This document shows positions 9,197 through 17,199 of a DNA stretch of 64,000 nucleotides, one piece after another. This DNA comes from Coprococcus ammoniilyticus (GTDB lineage: Bacteria; Bacillota; Clostridia; Lachnospirales; Lachnospiraceae): positions 248,001 to 312,000 of the forward strand of contig NZ_JAOQJS010000002.1 of assembly GCF_025567345.1 (NCBI RefSeq), given 5' to 3'. The translations under genes and the position numbers were made by a program. The notes beneath the pieces are model-generated. The model saw nothing but the letters and a program-made list of their open reading frames with translations. It searched no databases and had not been told where the DNA came from. The stretch's first letter is position 1; each line of letters opens with the position of its first letter.

Positions 9197-9790
9197 ATGG
9201 CGGATAGAGCAGTAAAATGCACAAGAAAAACCAGCGAGACAGATATTGTTCTGGAATTAAATCTGGATGGAAAGGGAGATGCAAAGATCGATACCGGTAT
9301 CGGATTTTTCGATCATATGCTGACAAGCTTTGCCAAGCACGGATTTTTTGATCTGAATCTGACCGTAAAGGGTGATCTGTATGTGGATTGTCATCATACG
9401 ATAGAAGATACGGGAATTGTTCTTGGAAAAGCGATCAAAGGTGCGCTTGGAGATAAAAAATCCATTAAGCGTTTCGGTAATTTCTTTCTTCCTATGGATG
9501 AAACGCTTGTTATGTGTGCGATCGACCTTTCCGGAAGACCATATCTTGTTTATGATCTGAACCTTACAACAGAGCGGGTTGGATATTTTGATACACAGAT
9601 GGTAAAGGAATTCTTCTATGCAGTATCCTATGGTGCGGAGATGAATCTGAACCTGAAACAGTTCTCTGGTTCCAATGACCATCATATCATCGAAGCAGCT
9701 TTTAAGGCATTTGCAAAAGCTTTAGATGAAGCAACTTCTATAGACGACAGATTAAATGGTAAAGTGTTATCTACCAAAGGTTCACTTTAA
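9197..9790 (+). CDS. hisB: Imidazoleglycerol-phosphate dehydratase HisB
   Basis: Manganese-dependent dehydratase converting imidazole glycerol phosphate to imidazole acetol phosphate. The 197 residues are the dehydratase domain only, without the N-terminal histidinol phosphatase of enterobacteria. Metal-binding motifs FFDHM, VDCHHTIEDTGIVLG and SNDHHIIEAAFKAFAKAL are clear. A 110-base gap with a stem-loop and candidate promoter separates it from hisD; the next gene follows after 9 bases with a GGAGG site. Confidence 0.95.
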   Translation: MADRAVKCTRKTSETDIVLELNLDGKGDAKIDTGIGFFDHMLTSFAKHGFFDLNLTVKGDLYVDCHHTIEDTGIVLGKAIKGALGDKKSIKRFGNFFLPMDETLVMCAIDLSGRPYLVYDLNLTTERVGYFDTQMVKEFFYAVSYGAEMNLNLKQFSGSNDHHIIEAAFKAFAKALDEATSIDDRLNGKVLSTKGSL

Positions 9791-9799
9791 GGAGGTACT

Positions 9800-11062
9800 A
9801 TGAGTTATAAGAAAATTATTCCATGTCTGGATCTTGAGAATGCACTTGAAATGGCAAAGTTCTATAATGATGCCGGTGCAGATGAGATTGCATATTTTGA
9901 CAGTAAAGCAACAAAGGAAGGCAGAGAAGCGAATATTGCAGTTATCAAAGAGATCTGCAAGAATGTCGATATTCCATTGATCGCATGTGGTGGAGTAAGA
10001 AGACTGGAAGATATCAAGAAGATGTTATATGCAGGTGCTTCCAAGGTTTGTATGAAATCAGCAGCATTAAATACACCGGAGCTTGTAACGGAAGCCGCTG
10101 ACCGTTTTGGTTCAGAACGTATCATCGTAACGATTGACCTGAGCGAATGTAAAGAGCCTGTAGCCTATGCAGAGCAGCTTAAGGAACTCGGAGCAGGTGA
10201 GCTCCTGTTATTACATAATAATATGGTTCCTGAATATATGGATATCGTAAATGAGATCAAAAACCGTGTAGCACTTCCTGTTATTGTTTCCACCTATTCA
10301 ACAAATGGGGAAGCAATCTGTGAGATGCTTGAAAAGACAAATGCTGAATCCATTTCTTTATATAATCTGAAACAAATGGATATAATGGAGATAAAGCAGG
10401 AATGCAGAAAAGAAGGCATTCCGGTTAATACATTTGAAAGTGCAGTATCCTTTGATGAATTCAAGCTGAATTCTGACGGGCTGATTCCATGTATCACACA
10501 GCATTATAAGACCGGGGAAGTTCTTATGATGGCATACATGAATAAGGAATCCTTTGAAAAGACGATCGCAACCGGCAGAATGACATATTACAGCAGAAGC
10601 AGACAGGAGCTTTGGACAAAGGGGGAGACATCCGGTCATTTCCAGTTCTTAAAATCATTAAAATTAGACTGTGATAAAGATACCCTGCTTGCAGAGGTTT
10701 CCCAGATCGGTGCAGCCTGTCATACCGGCAGCCCGACCTGTTTCTTTACGGATCTGGTTAAGAAGGAATACGATAATACCAATCCGTTAAAGGTATTTGA
10801 AGAAGAATACGATATTATCGTTGACAGAAGAAATCATCCAAAGGAAGGTTCCTATACAAATTATCTGTTTGACAAAGGAATTGACAAAATACTGAAAAAG
10901 GTTGGCGAAGAGGCAACAGAGATTGTAATTGCTGCCAAGAATCCTGATTCAGATGAAATAAAATATGAGATATCAGATTTCCTGTATCACCTTATGGTTC
11001 TTATGGTTGAAAGAGGTGTCAGTTGGACTGATATTACCAAAGAACTGGCTGATAGAAGGTAG
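9800..11062 (+). CDS. hisIE: Fusion of a HisA/HisF-like barrel with HisI and HisE
   Basis: 420 residues in three parts. Residues 1 to about 215 resemble a HisF/HisA barrel: it starts KKIIPCLD (Asp11) and has IIVTIDLSE (Asp113), matching the two catalytic Asp positions of HisF. It lacks the GRVVKG loop after the first strand, and the later phosphate-binding SGG block reads STYSTN. Residues about 227-320 are HisI (phosphoribosyl-AMP cyclohydrolase) with YYSRSRQELWTKGETSG, DCDKDTLL and CHTGSPTC; canonical HisI has CHTGxxSC. Residues about 332-420 are HisE (phosphoribosyl-ATP pyrophosphatase) with GEEATEIVIAAKN and YEISDFLYHLMVL. HisI and HisE functions are secure; the barrel may be inactive or altered. 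Confidence 0.9.
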   Translation: MSYKKIIPCLDLENALEMAKFYNDAGADEIAYFDSKATKEGREANIAVIKEICKNVDIPLIACGGVRRLEDIKKMLYAGASKVCMKSAALNTPELVTEAADRFGSERIIVTIDLSECKEPVAYAEQLKELGAGELLLLHNNMVPEYMDIVNEIKNRVALPVIVSTYSTNGEAICEMLEKTNAESISLYNLKQMDIMEIKQECRKEGIPVNTFESAVSFDEFKLNSDGLIPCITQHYKTGEVLMMAYMNKESFEKTIATGRMTYYSRSRQELWTKGETSGHFQFLKSLKLDCDKDTLLAEVSQIGAACHTGSPTCFFTDLVKKEYDNTNPLKVFEEEYDIIVDRRNHPKEGSYTNYLFDKGIDKILKKVGEEATEIVIAAKNPDSDEIKYEISDFLYHLMVLMVERGVSWTDITKELADRR

Positions 11063-11074
11063 GAGGAGAAAACA

Positions 11075-13741
11075 GTGGAAAAATATGGCGTAAATCAGTT
11101 AAGAAAAATGTTTCTGGAATTTTTTGAGAGCAAGGGACATCTGAAGATGAACAGCTTCTCACTGATTCCACATAATGATAATAGTTTGTTATTGATCAAC
11201 TCAGGTATGGCACCATTAAAGCCTTACTTTACAGGACAGGAGATCCCTCCAAGAAGACGTGTGACCACCTGCCAGAAGTGTATCCGTACCGGTGATATCG
11301 AAAATGTAGGTAAGACTGCAAGACATGGTACATTCTTTGAAATGTTAGGTAACTTCTCATTCGGCGATTACTTCAAGCATGAAGCAATTTCATGGTCATG
11401 GGAGTTCCTGACCAAGGTTGTAGGCTTAGATGAGAACCGTTTATATCCATCTATCTACGAGGATGATGACGAAGCATTTGATATCTGGAATAAAGAGATC
11501 GGAATTGCATCGGAGAGAATTTTCCGTTTTGGGAAAGAAGATAACTTCTGGGAGCATGGCGCAGGTCCTTGTGGTCCATGTTCCGAAATCTATTATGACA
11601 GAGGCGAAAAGTACGGATGCGGTAAGCCCGGCTGTACAGTAGGTTGTGACTGTGACCGTTACATGGAAGTATGGAACAACGTATTTACCCAGTTTGAAAA
11701 TGACGGCCATAACAACTATACAGAACTGGTTCAGAAGAATATCGATACCGGTATGGGACTGGAGCGTCTGGCTGTTGTTGTTCAGGATGTAGATTCCATC
11801 TTTGACGTTGATACGATCAAAGCGTTGCGTGATAAAGTATGTGAGATGGCTGGCGTGAAATACATGGAAGACGAGAAGACAGATGTCTCGATCCGTGTTA
11901 TTACTGATCATATCCGTTCTGTTACCTTTATGGCATCTGACGGTATCCTTCCATCAAATGAAGGACGAGGTTATGTATTAAGACGTCTTCTCCGTCGTGC
12001 AGCAAGACATGGCAGATTACTTGGTATCGAAGGCAGATTCCTTGCAGAACTTTCAAAGACAGTAATCGAGGTTTCTAAGGATGCATATCCGGAGCTGGAA
12101 GAAAAGAAAGCACATATCTTTACCTGTATCAATACAGAAGAAGAAAACTTCAATAAGACGATCGATCAGGGCTTATCAATTCTGAACGGCTTCGTTGAGG
12201 AGTTAAATAACAGCGGCAAAAAAGTATTAAATGGCGAAAATGCATTTAAGTTATATGATACCTATGGTTTCCCTCTTGATCTGACAAAAGAGATTCTGGA
12301 AGAAAAGGGAATCGAGGTTGATACGGAAGGCTTTAATAAGGCTATGGACAAGCAGAGAGAGACTGCTCGTAAATCAAGAAAAGTATCAAACTACATGGGC
12401 GCAGATTCAACTATTTATGAAGATATCGATACAGCTCTTACAAGTAGGTTCATCGGTTATGACAAGGTAGAAGCATCTTCCGATATCATTGCCATAACAG
12501 CAGAATATAAAGAGGGCGATCAGGTAACATCCGAACTGGTTGATGTTATTTCCGAAGGCACAAACGGTTCGATCATCACAGCAGAGACACCATTTTATGC
12601 TACTATGGGTGGTCAGATCGGTGATACTGGTGTGATCGAGACAGAGAGCGGACGTTTCATTGTTAAAGATACGATCAAGGTTGCCGGTGATAAGATCGCA
12701 CATCTTGGCTATGTTGAATCCGGTGAATTAAAGAATGGAAGCACAGCGAAGCTTTCTGTAACAGCAGACAGACGTGCACTGATCTGTAAGAACCACTCCG
12801 CAACACATCTGCTCCAGAAAGCCTTAAAGATGGTTCTTGGTGATCATGTAGAACAGGCTGGTTCATATGTATCAGAAGACCGTTTAAGATTCGACTTTAC
12901 ACATTTCCAGGCTATGACTCCTGAAGAGATCGCCAAGGTGGAAGCAATCGTAAATGAACAGATCGATAAAGATCTTAAGGTTAAGACAGAGGTTATGAGT
13001 ATTGAAGATGCCAAGAAGACAGGTGCTATGGCATTGTTTGGCGACAAGTACGGCGAGAAGGTTCGAGTTGTATCTATGGATGACTTCTCTGTTGAGTTCT
13101 GTGGTGGTACTCATGTCCCAAATACCGGTGTGATCGGTACATTTAAGATCATCTCTGAAATGGGTGTTGCTGCCGGAGTAAGAAGAATCGAAGCACTGAC
13201 TTCTGTTGGCGCATTTAATTATTATAAAGAGATGGAAGATGAATTAAAAGCAGCGGCAAAGGCAGCAAAAGCTGAACCTGCAAAGCTGGCTGAAAAGATC
13301 GAGACAATGCTCGCTGAGATCAAAGCTCTTACATCTGAAAACTCCAAGTTAAAGGATAAGCTGGCAAAGAATTCTGCCGGAGATGCACTTGCTGATGCAG
13401 TAGATGTAAATGGCGTAAAGGTTCTTGCTACCAGCGTAGAAGATACAGATATGAATGCACTTCGTAATCTGGGAGATGATTTCAAGAACAAGCTTGGAAC
13501 ATCGGTTGTCGTTCTTGCTTCCGCCAAGGATGGTAAGGTAAATCTGATCGCTATGGCAACAGACGATGCTGTAAAGAAGGGAGCACATGCAGGAAATATT
13601 ATCAAAGCGTCTGCAGCACTTGTAGGCGGTGGCGGCGGTGGTCGTCCAAACATGGCTCAGGCCGGGGGAAAGAATCCTGCCGGTATTGCAGATGCACTTG
13701 CAAAAGCAGTAGAAATAGCCAAAGAACAGTTAAATGCCTAA
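11075..13741 (+). CDS. alaS: Alanine-tRNA ligase
   Basis: Class II synthetase charging tRNA-Ala. The aminoacylation domain carries TCQKCIRTGDIENVG and the motif-2 region HGTFFEMLGNFSFGDYFK. The editing domain shows HSATHLLQKAL and later CGGTHVPNTG (zinc-binding His/Cys). The C-Ala domain has a coiled coil near residues 725-770 and ends with the glycine-rich GGGGGGRPNMAQAGG. 888 residues is full length. The start is GTG 11075 with AGGAGG at 11061-11066 overlapping the previous stop. It is 12 bases after the HisIE fusion, with no T-box between them. Confidence 0.95.
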   Translation: MEKYGVNQLRKMFLEFFESKGHLKMNSFSLIPHNDNSLLLINSGMAPLKPYFTGQEIPPRRRVTTCQKCIRTGDIENVGKTARHGTFFEMLGNFSFGDYFKHEAISWSWEFLTKVVGLDENRLYPSIYEDDDEAFDIWNKEIGIASERIFRFGKEDNFWEHGAGPCGPCSEIYYDRGEKYGCGKPGCTVGCDCDRYMEVWNNVFTQFENDGHNNYTELVQKNIDTGMGLERLAVVVQDVDSIFDVDTIKALRDKVCEMAGVKYMEDEKTDVSIRVITDHIRSVTFMASDGILPSNEGRGYVLRRLLRRAARHGRLLGIEGRFLAELSKTVIEVSKDAYPELEEKKAHIFTCINTEEENFNKTIDQGLSILNGFVEELNNSGKKVLNGENAFKLYDTYGFPLDLTKEILEEKGIEVDTEGFNKAMDKQRETARKSRKVSNYMGADSTIYEDIDTALTSRFIGYDKVEASSDIIAITAEYKEGDQVTSELVDVISEGTNGSIITAETPFYATMGGQIGDTGVIETESGRFIVKDTIKVAGDKIAHLGYVESGELKNGSTAKLSVTADRRALICKNHSATHLLQKALKMVLGDHVEQAGSYVSEDRLRFDFTHFQAMTPEEIAKVEAIVNEQIDKDLKVKTEVMSIEDAKKTGAMALFGDKYGEKVRVVSMDDFSVEFCGGTHVPNTGVIGTFKIISEMGVAAGVRRIEALTSVGAFNYYKEMEDELKAAAKAAKAEPAKLAEKIETMLAEIKALTSENSKLKDKLAKNSAGDALADAVDVNGVKVLATSVEDTDMNALRNLGDDFKNKLGTSVVVLASAKDGKVNLIAMATDDAVKKGAHAGNIIKASAALVGGGGGGRPNMAQAGGKNPAGIADALAKAVEIAKEQLNA

Positions 13742-13766
13742 AAATAGAAAATAATAAAATTTTTTG

Positions 13767-13794
13767 TTGACGTTTCAATAATATATGTTATAAT
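13767..13794 (+). promoter_or_regulatory. Promoter of rpsU
   Basis: TTGACG at 13767-13772 and TATAAT at 13789-13794, 16 bases apart, with TGT directly before the -10 box (extended -10). The implied transcript starts near 13801, about 75 bases before rpsU. Confidence 0.8.
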
Positions 13795-13874
13795 TGACTT
13801 CGTGCTTAAATAATACCCAAACAGTTGTTATTTTATTAGCATAGTACACAACTGGAGGGAGGTCAGGTGAGAGA

Positions 13875-14051
13875 ATGTCAAATGTAATAGTTAAAGAAAA
13901 CGAAACATTAGATAGCGCTCTTCGCAGATTCAAGAGAAATTGTGCGAAGGCTGGTATCCAGCAGGAGATTCGTAAGAGAGAACATTACGAAAAGCCAAGC
14001 GTTAGACGTAAAAAGAAATCAGAGGCAGCTAGAAAGCGCAAATATAAATAA
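13875..14051 (+). CDS. rpsU: 30S ribosomal protein S21
   Basis: 58-residue basic protein starting MSNVIVKENETLDSALRRFK and ending in an Arg/Lys-rich tail (KKKSEAARKRKYK), the standard S21 form. It sits on the small-subunit platform near the 3' end of 16S rRNA and helps mRNA base-pairing. The ribosome site GGAGGGAGGT lies at 13854-13863. The gene has its own promoter and terminator, so it is largely monocistronic here, although rpsU in Firmicutes is often near yqfC-yqfD-phoH as seen downstream. Confidence 0.95.
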   Translation: MSNVIVKENETLDSALRRFKRNCAKAGIQQEIRKREHYEKPSVRRKKKSEAARKRKYK

Positions 14052-14084
14052 TCTATAGTTTGGATTAGTAAATATGATTTTTTT

Positions 14085-14113
14085 GAGTACCGAGCAATCG
14101 GTACTCTTTTTTT
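14085..14113 (+). terminator. Intrinsic terminator of rpsU
   Basis: GAGTACCGA (14085-14093) pairs perfectly with TCGGTACTC (14098-14106) around a GCAA tetraloop, followed by seven T. Its T tract also forms the left edge of the inverted-repeat element that follows. Confidence 0.93.
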
Positions 14114-14312
14114 GCGTAAGTGAGCCAAGCACAGATTTCGTGTTTACACGAAAATCTGTATTTGGCGAACGAGCGGCATCGAGCCGACAGGCGAGATGGT
14201 GCGGTGTAAGAACATGAAATGTTCTTACAGACGCAAAAAAGAGAAAATTACAAAGTAATTTTCTTGTGGTTGCGGAAGTATCTATCTGTGCTTGGCTCAC
14301 TTACGCAAAAAA
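14108..14312. repeat. 205-bp inverted-repeat element with four internal hairpins
   Basis: This fills most of the gene-free stretch 14052-14379. The outer arms (14108-14136 and 14284-14312) are perfect 29-bp complements, TTTTTT plus 23 bases beginning GCGTAAGTGAGCC. Inside lie four more hairpins: 14131-14159 (TTCGTG/CACGAA extended by ACAGAT/ATCTGT, competing with the outer arm); 14173-14202 (imperfect, with facing GA/GA steps around GCC-GACA-GGC); 14205-14229 (perfect 11 bp, GAA loop); and 14232-14274 (10 bp AGAAAATTAC/GTAATTTTCT capped by AAA, with CGCAA/TTGCG outside). It could be a MITE-like repeat or a structured RNA. No target duplication is obvious and no credible gene lies within. Confidence 0.85.
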
Positions 14313-14313
14313 G

Positions 14314-14342
14314 TTGACGCTAACATCACTATAATATATGAT
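14314..14342 (+). promoter_or_regulatory. Promoter of the 60-residue membrane protein gene
   Basis: TTGACG at 14314-14319 and TATGAT at 14337-14342, 17 bases apart, starting one base after the right arm of the inverted-repeat element. A TATAAT at 14330-14335 is also present but is only 10 bases from this -35 box. Confidence 0.6.
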
Positions 14343-14379
14343 AAAATTAATATACGAAAACGAAAGGGGACAAACAAAT

Positions 14380-14562
14380 ATGAAAAATGCAATTAACATT
14401 CTCGCAATGATCTTTTCATGGGGAGCATTGATCTTCAGTATTTTTGCATTTGGAGATATGACCGGAAATATATTAAAGGCAGTCACCTATGGATTGATTG
14501 TAGGAAATGCAGTCCTGGTAAACTTTATCTGTGTCCATAATCTTAAAGAGAATAAAGAGTAA
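14380..14562 (+). CDS. Small two-helix membrane protein, unknown function
   Basis: 60 residues from ATG 14380, chosen because AAAGGGG at 14363-14369 lies 10 bases upstream; an in-frame ATG at 14338 overlaps the promoter. Two hydrophobic segments (about residues 4-24 and 31-53) flank a short GDMTGN loop, and the tail is charged (NLKENKE). It lies between rpsU and yqfC and ends at the base before a possible SigE promoter. No family is recognised. Confidence 0.65.
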   Translation: MKNAINILAMIFSWGALIFSIFAFGDMTGNILKAVTYGLIVGNAVLVNFICVHNLKENKE

Positions 14563-14593
14563 GTCATAATCCGATACCCAACCAACATAATAT
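14563..14593 (+). promoter_or_regulatory. Candidate SigE-type sporulation promoter before yqfC
   Basis: GTCATAAT (14563-14570) and CATAATAT (14586-14593), separated by 15 bases, resemble the mother-cell SigE boxes GTCATATT and CATACAAT. The position before yqfC-yqfD, whose Bacillus counterparts are SigE-dependent, supports the idea, but the -10 match is partial. Confidence 0.4.
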
Positions 14594-14616
14594 AGATATA
14601 AAGCTAGTTGGGTATC
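14573..14616 (+). other. Inverted repeat over the yqfC leader
   Basis: GATACCCAAC (14573-14582) and GTTGGGTATC (14607-14616) are perfect 10-bp complements with a 24-base loop. The right arm ends 5 bases before the yqfC ATG and covers its only G-rich stretch (TTGGG), so in RNA it could hide the ribosome site; as DNA it could be an operator. It is not followed by T residues. Confidence 0.6.
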
Positions 14617-14621
14617 ATATC

Positions 14622-14891
14622 ATGCAGCTTCCATTTAATCATAACAGTCTATATGATGTGCCGGATGTCACACCGGACATAAAAAAAAGTTCATCCAAAA
14701 TCACAATTCATGATAATCACATTATCTATATTGAAAACTATAAATGTATTATATCCTGTTCGGATACCCAGATCCTTGTAAAAACAAAAAAGAATACCAT
14801 ATCGATAAATGGAATTTGCCTGAAAATTGAATATTATTGTCCGGAAGAACTGAAGATATCAGGCAACATTCTATATATCAATTATGAATAA
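14622..14891 (+). CDS. yqfC: YabP/YqfC-family sporulation protein
   Basis: 89 residues with the family pattern of alternating beta strands: HIIYIENYKCIISCSDTQI, then KKNTISINGICLKIEYY and a final strand LKISGNILYINY. In Bacillus, yqfC is expressed in the mother cell during sporulation and is paired with yqfD. The pairing is kept here; the next gene's upstream part overlaps the yqfC stop. The ribosome site is weak and lies inside the inverted repeat. The biochemical role is not known in the family. Confidence 0.85.
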   Translation: MQLPFNHNSLYDVPDVTPDIKKSSSKITIHDNHIIYIENYKCIISCSDTQILVKTKKNTISINGICLKIEYYCPEELKISGNILYINYE

Positions 14892-14919
14892 TATTGTGTA
14901 CATAGAAGGGGGAAACCGG

Positions 14920-16137
14920 ATGTTTGATATTATATTAAGGTATCTGTATGGATTTGCAAAAATTCATCTTCGCGGCATTCATATCAACCGTTTTGTAAAT
15001 CTGTGCAAAGCCAGAGATATTAAACTTTGGAATCTGGAGCAGAAAGAAGATGAAATATTCTTTTTTACTGCTTCAAAGGATATAGCACGATTGGAAGAAC
15101 CTGCACGGAAAACAGGAAGTGATGTAGAGGTTCTAAGAGTATATGGTATTCGCGAGTTTATTCGAAAAAATAAAAAAAGAATTCCGTTTGTGGCTGGGTT
15201 TATCTTGTTTGCTGTTCTGATCTATATTCAATCGTTATTTATATGGGAAATTTCCGTTTCCGGTGAATCAGATTATACATCGGATGAGATACTACAACAT
15301 ATCAATGAATATTATGTGCAGACCGGAACTCCAAAGTCAAAAGTAGACTGCGCAGAGCTGGAGAAAAATCTCCGGAAAGACTTTGAAGATATCGCCTGGA
15401 TATCATGTGCGCTTACGGGAACAAAGCTGTCGGTGGAGATCACGGAAACATTGAATGTATTTACGGATACCTCCATGAAAGAACCATGCAACATCATTGC
15501 TTCACAGGACTGTACGATCACGGAGATCGTAACAGCATCCGGAACACCGGTAGTAAAGGCTGGAGATGATGTGAAGAAAGGCGATATCCTGATCTCTGGT
15601 GCAGTTTATCTGTATGATGATAATAATGAAGTTCTGGATACAAATTATGTATCTGCAGAAGGAACTGTATATGGAATCTGTGTATATCATTACAAAGATA
15701 CAGTTCCGTTATCCTGCTATTCCAAAGAATATACAGGAAATGAAAAGAGCTATTATTCCTTTGGTGCATTTCAGTACAGCCTTACCCCTTATGTACCAAA
15801 ATGCTCTTTCGAAGAATATGATTTGTTCAGTGATACGAGCCGGCTTCATATAGGTAAGAATTTTTACCTGCCATTTCAGATAGAAGCATACACAATAAAG
15901 GAGTACCGGTTAAAAAAAGAAACAGTATCCATGGAAGCGGCGGCTGCGTCAGTAAAAGAAAAATTAAGTCGTTATATTGGCAATTTGCAAGAAAAAGGGG
16001 TGCAAATAATAGAAAATAATGTTAAAATAACGAATAGCGGAGATGAATGTCTTGCGGAAGGAGATATAACCGTAAGACAGTTGATCGGGATTCCGCATGA
16101 ATTACAGATTATAAGTGAGGAACAGACGCTTGAGTGA
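14920..16137 (+). CDS. yqfD: Sporulation protein YqfD
   Basis: About 405 residues from ATG 14920, preferred to the in-frame ATG at 14884 because AGGGGG at 14907-14912 is well placed and conserved YqfD sequence begins at MFDIILRYLYGFAKIHLRG. A basic stretch (RKNKKR) precedes one membrane helix (about residues 86-108), followed by a long extracytoplasmic region with FtsQ/POTRA-like opening (VSGESDYTSDEILQ). YqfD is a mother-cell protein of sporulation. Its 3' end overlaps the phoH start by 8 bases. Confidence 0.87.
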   Translation: MFDIILRYLYGFAKIHLRGIHINRFVNLCKARDIKLWNLEQKEDEIFFFTASKDIARLEEPARKTGSDVEVLRVYGIREFIRKNKKRIPFVAGFILFAVLIYIQSLFIWEISVSGESDYTSDEILQHINEYYVQTGTPKSKVDCAELEKNLRKDFEDIAWISCALTGTKLSVEITETLNVFTDTSMKEPCNIIASQDCTITEIVTASGTPVVKAGDDVKKGDILISGAVYLYDDNNEVLDTNYVSAEGTVYGICVYHYKDTVPLSCYSKEYTGNEKSYYSFGAFQYSLTPYVPKCSFEEYDLFSDTSRLHIGKNFYLPFQIEAYTIKEYRLKKETVSMEAAAASVKEKLSRYIGNLQEKGVQIIENNVKITNSGDECLAEGDITVRQLIGIPHELQIISEEQTLE

Positions 16138-17191
16138 ATTCAGCAAATCAATTACAGTTATGTCCGAATACGTTCAGAATGTATTTGGACAATTTGATGT
16201 ACATGCAAAAAAAATAGAAAAAGCATTTCATGTTTCTATGATCCTGCGCGATGATAAGCTGAAGGTTTCAGGAGAAGAAAAAGACGTGGAGCAGGCGGTT
16301 CATGTACTGATCCAGTTATTTGCAGTTGCAGCCAGAGGTACTGCGATCGATGAACAGAAGGTTGATTATACGATCGCCATGTCTAAGGATCACCCTCAGG
16401 AAACACAGGAAAATATTGCTGATCTGGATCGGGATATCATATGTCACACGATCAATGGCAAACCGATCAAACCAAAAACACATGGACAGAAGGCATATGT
16501 AAATGCAATCGATAAATCCATGATCGTATTCGGTGTAGGTCCTGCTGGAACCGGTAAAACATATCTCGCAATGGCAAAAGCGATCACTGCTTTTAAGAAT
16601 GGTGAAGTAAACCGGATCATTTTGACACGTCCGGCAATTGAAGCTGGCGAAAAGCTTGGATTTCTTCCGGGAGATTTGCAGAGCAAGGTCGATCCTTATT
16701 TAAGACCGCTTTATGATGCATTATATGAGATCATGGGACCGGAGTCCTTTGCCAAGAATATGGAAAAAGGTCTGATTGAAGTAGCACCACTTGCATATAT
16801 GCGGGGACGTACACTGGACAATGCTTATATTGTACTGGACGAGGCACAGAATACAACACCGGCACAGATGAAGATGTTCTTAACCCGTATTGGTTTTGGA
16901 TCGAAAGCAATCATTACCGGTGACCTTTCCCAGAAGGACCTTCCGTTTGAGACAAGATCGGGACTGGAAGTAGCTTTGACCGTTATCAAAAATATCGAAG
17001 AAATCAGTGTCTGCCATCTGACAAGTCTTGATGTTGTAAGACATCCGCTGGTACAGAAGATCGTAAATGCATATGAGGTTTACGAGGAGAAGCAGAACAG
17101 GCAGAAAAAACAGCGTTCGGAGCAGGAAAATCGTAACCAAAACGATGGCAGACGATACGGAGAGAACCGAAATAATAAAAGAAAAAGGTAA
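16130..17191 (+). CDS. phoH: PhoH-family ATPase
   Basis: Predicted ATP-binding protein of the PhoH/PhoL family. An N-terminal KH-like region occupies about residues 1-90, then the P-loop VGPAGTGKTYLAMAKA and Walker B YIVLDEAQN are clear, with GDLSQKDLP further on. The C-terminus is a basic, Asn/Arg-rich tail (ENRNNKRKR). I favour TTG 16130 as start: GAGG at 16116-16119 is 10 bases upstream, while ATG 16160 has no ribosome site. The phoH-ybeY pair is widely conserved and points to a role in RNA metabolism or ribosome quality control. Confidence 0.88.
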   Translation: MSEFSKSITVMSEYVQNVFGQFDVHAKKIEKAFHVSMILRDDKLKVSGEEKDVEQAVHVLIQLFAVAARGTAIDEQKVDYTIAMSKDHPQETQENIADLDRDIICHTINGKPIKPKTHGQKAYVNAIDKSMIVFGVGPAGTGKTYLAMAKAITAFKNGEVNRIILTRPAIEAGEKLGFLPGDLQSKVDPYLRPLYDALYEIMGPESFAKNMEKGLIEVAPLAYMRGRTLDNAYIVLDEAQNTTPAQMKMFLTRIGFGSKAIITGDLSQKDLPFETRSGLEVALTVIKNIEEISVCHLTSLDVVRHPLVQKIVNAYEVYEEKQNRQKKQRSEQENRNQNDGRRYGENRNNKRKR

Positions 17192-17199
17192 GAAATACA

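Noticed and set aside
13222..13653. A 143-codon minus-strand frame inside alaS
   Set aside because: It is antisense to the well-conserved C-Ala domain; its Ala/Ser-rich sequence is a by-product of alaS codon use.
14019..14300. A 93-codon minus-strand open frame over the hairpin element
   Set aside because: It runs across rpsU, its terminator and the inverted repeat, has no ribosome site and a composition shaped by the hairpins, so it is a chance frame.
14330..14335. TATAAT at 14330 as the -10 box of the small membrane protein gene
   Set aside because: It is only 10 bases from TTGACG at 14314; TATGAT at 14337 gives the proper 17-base spacing.
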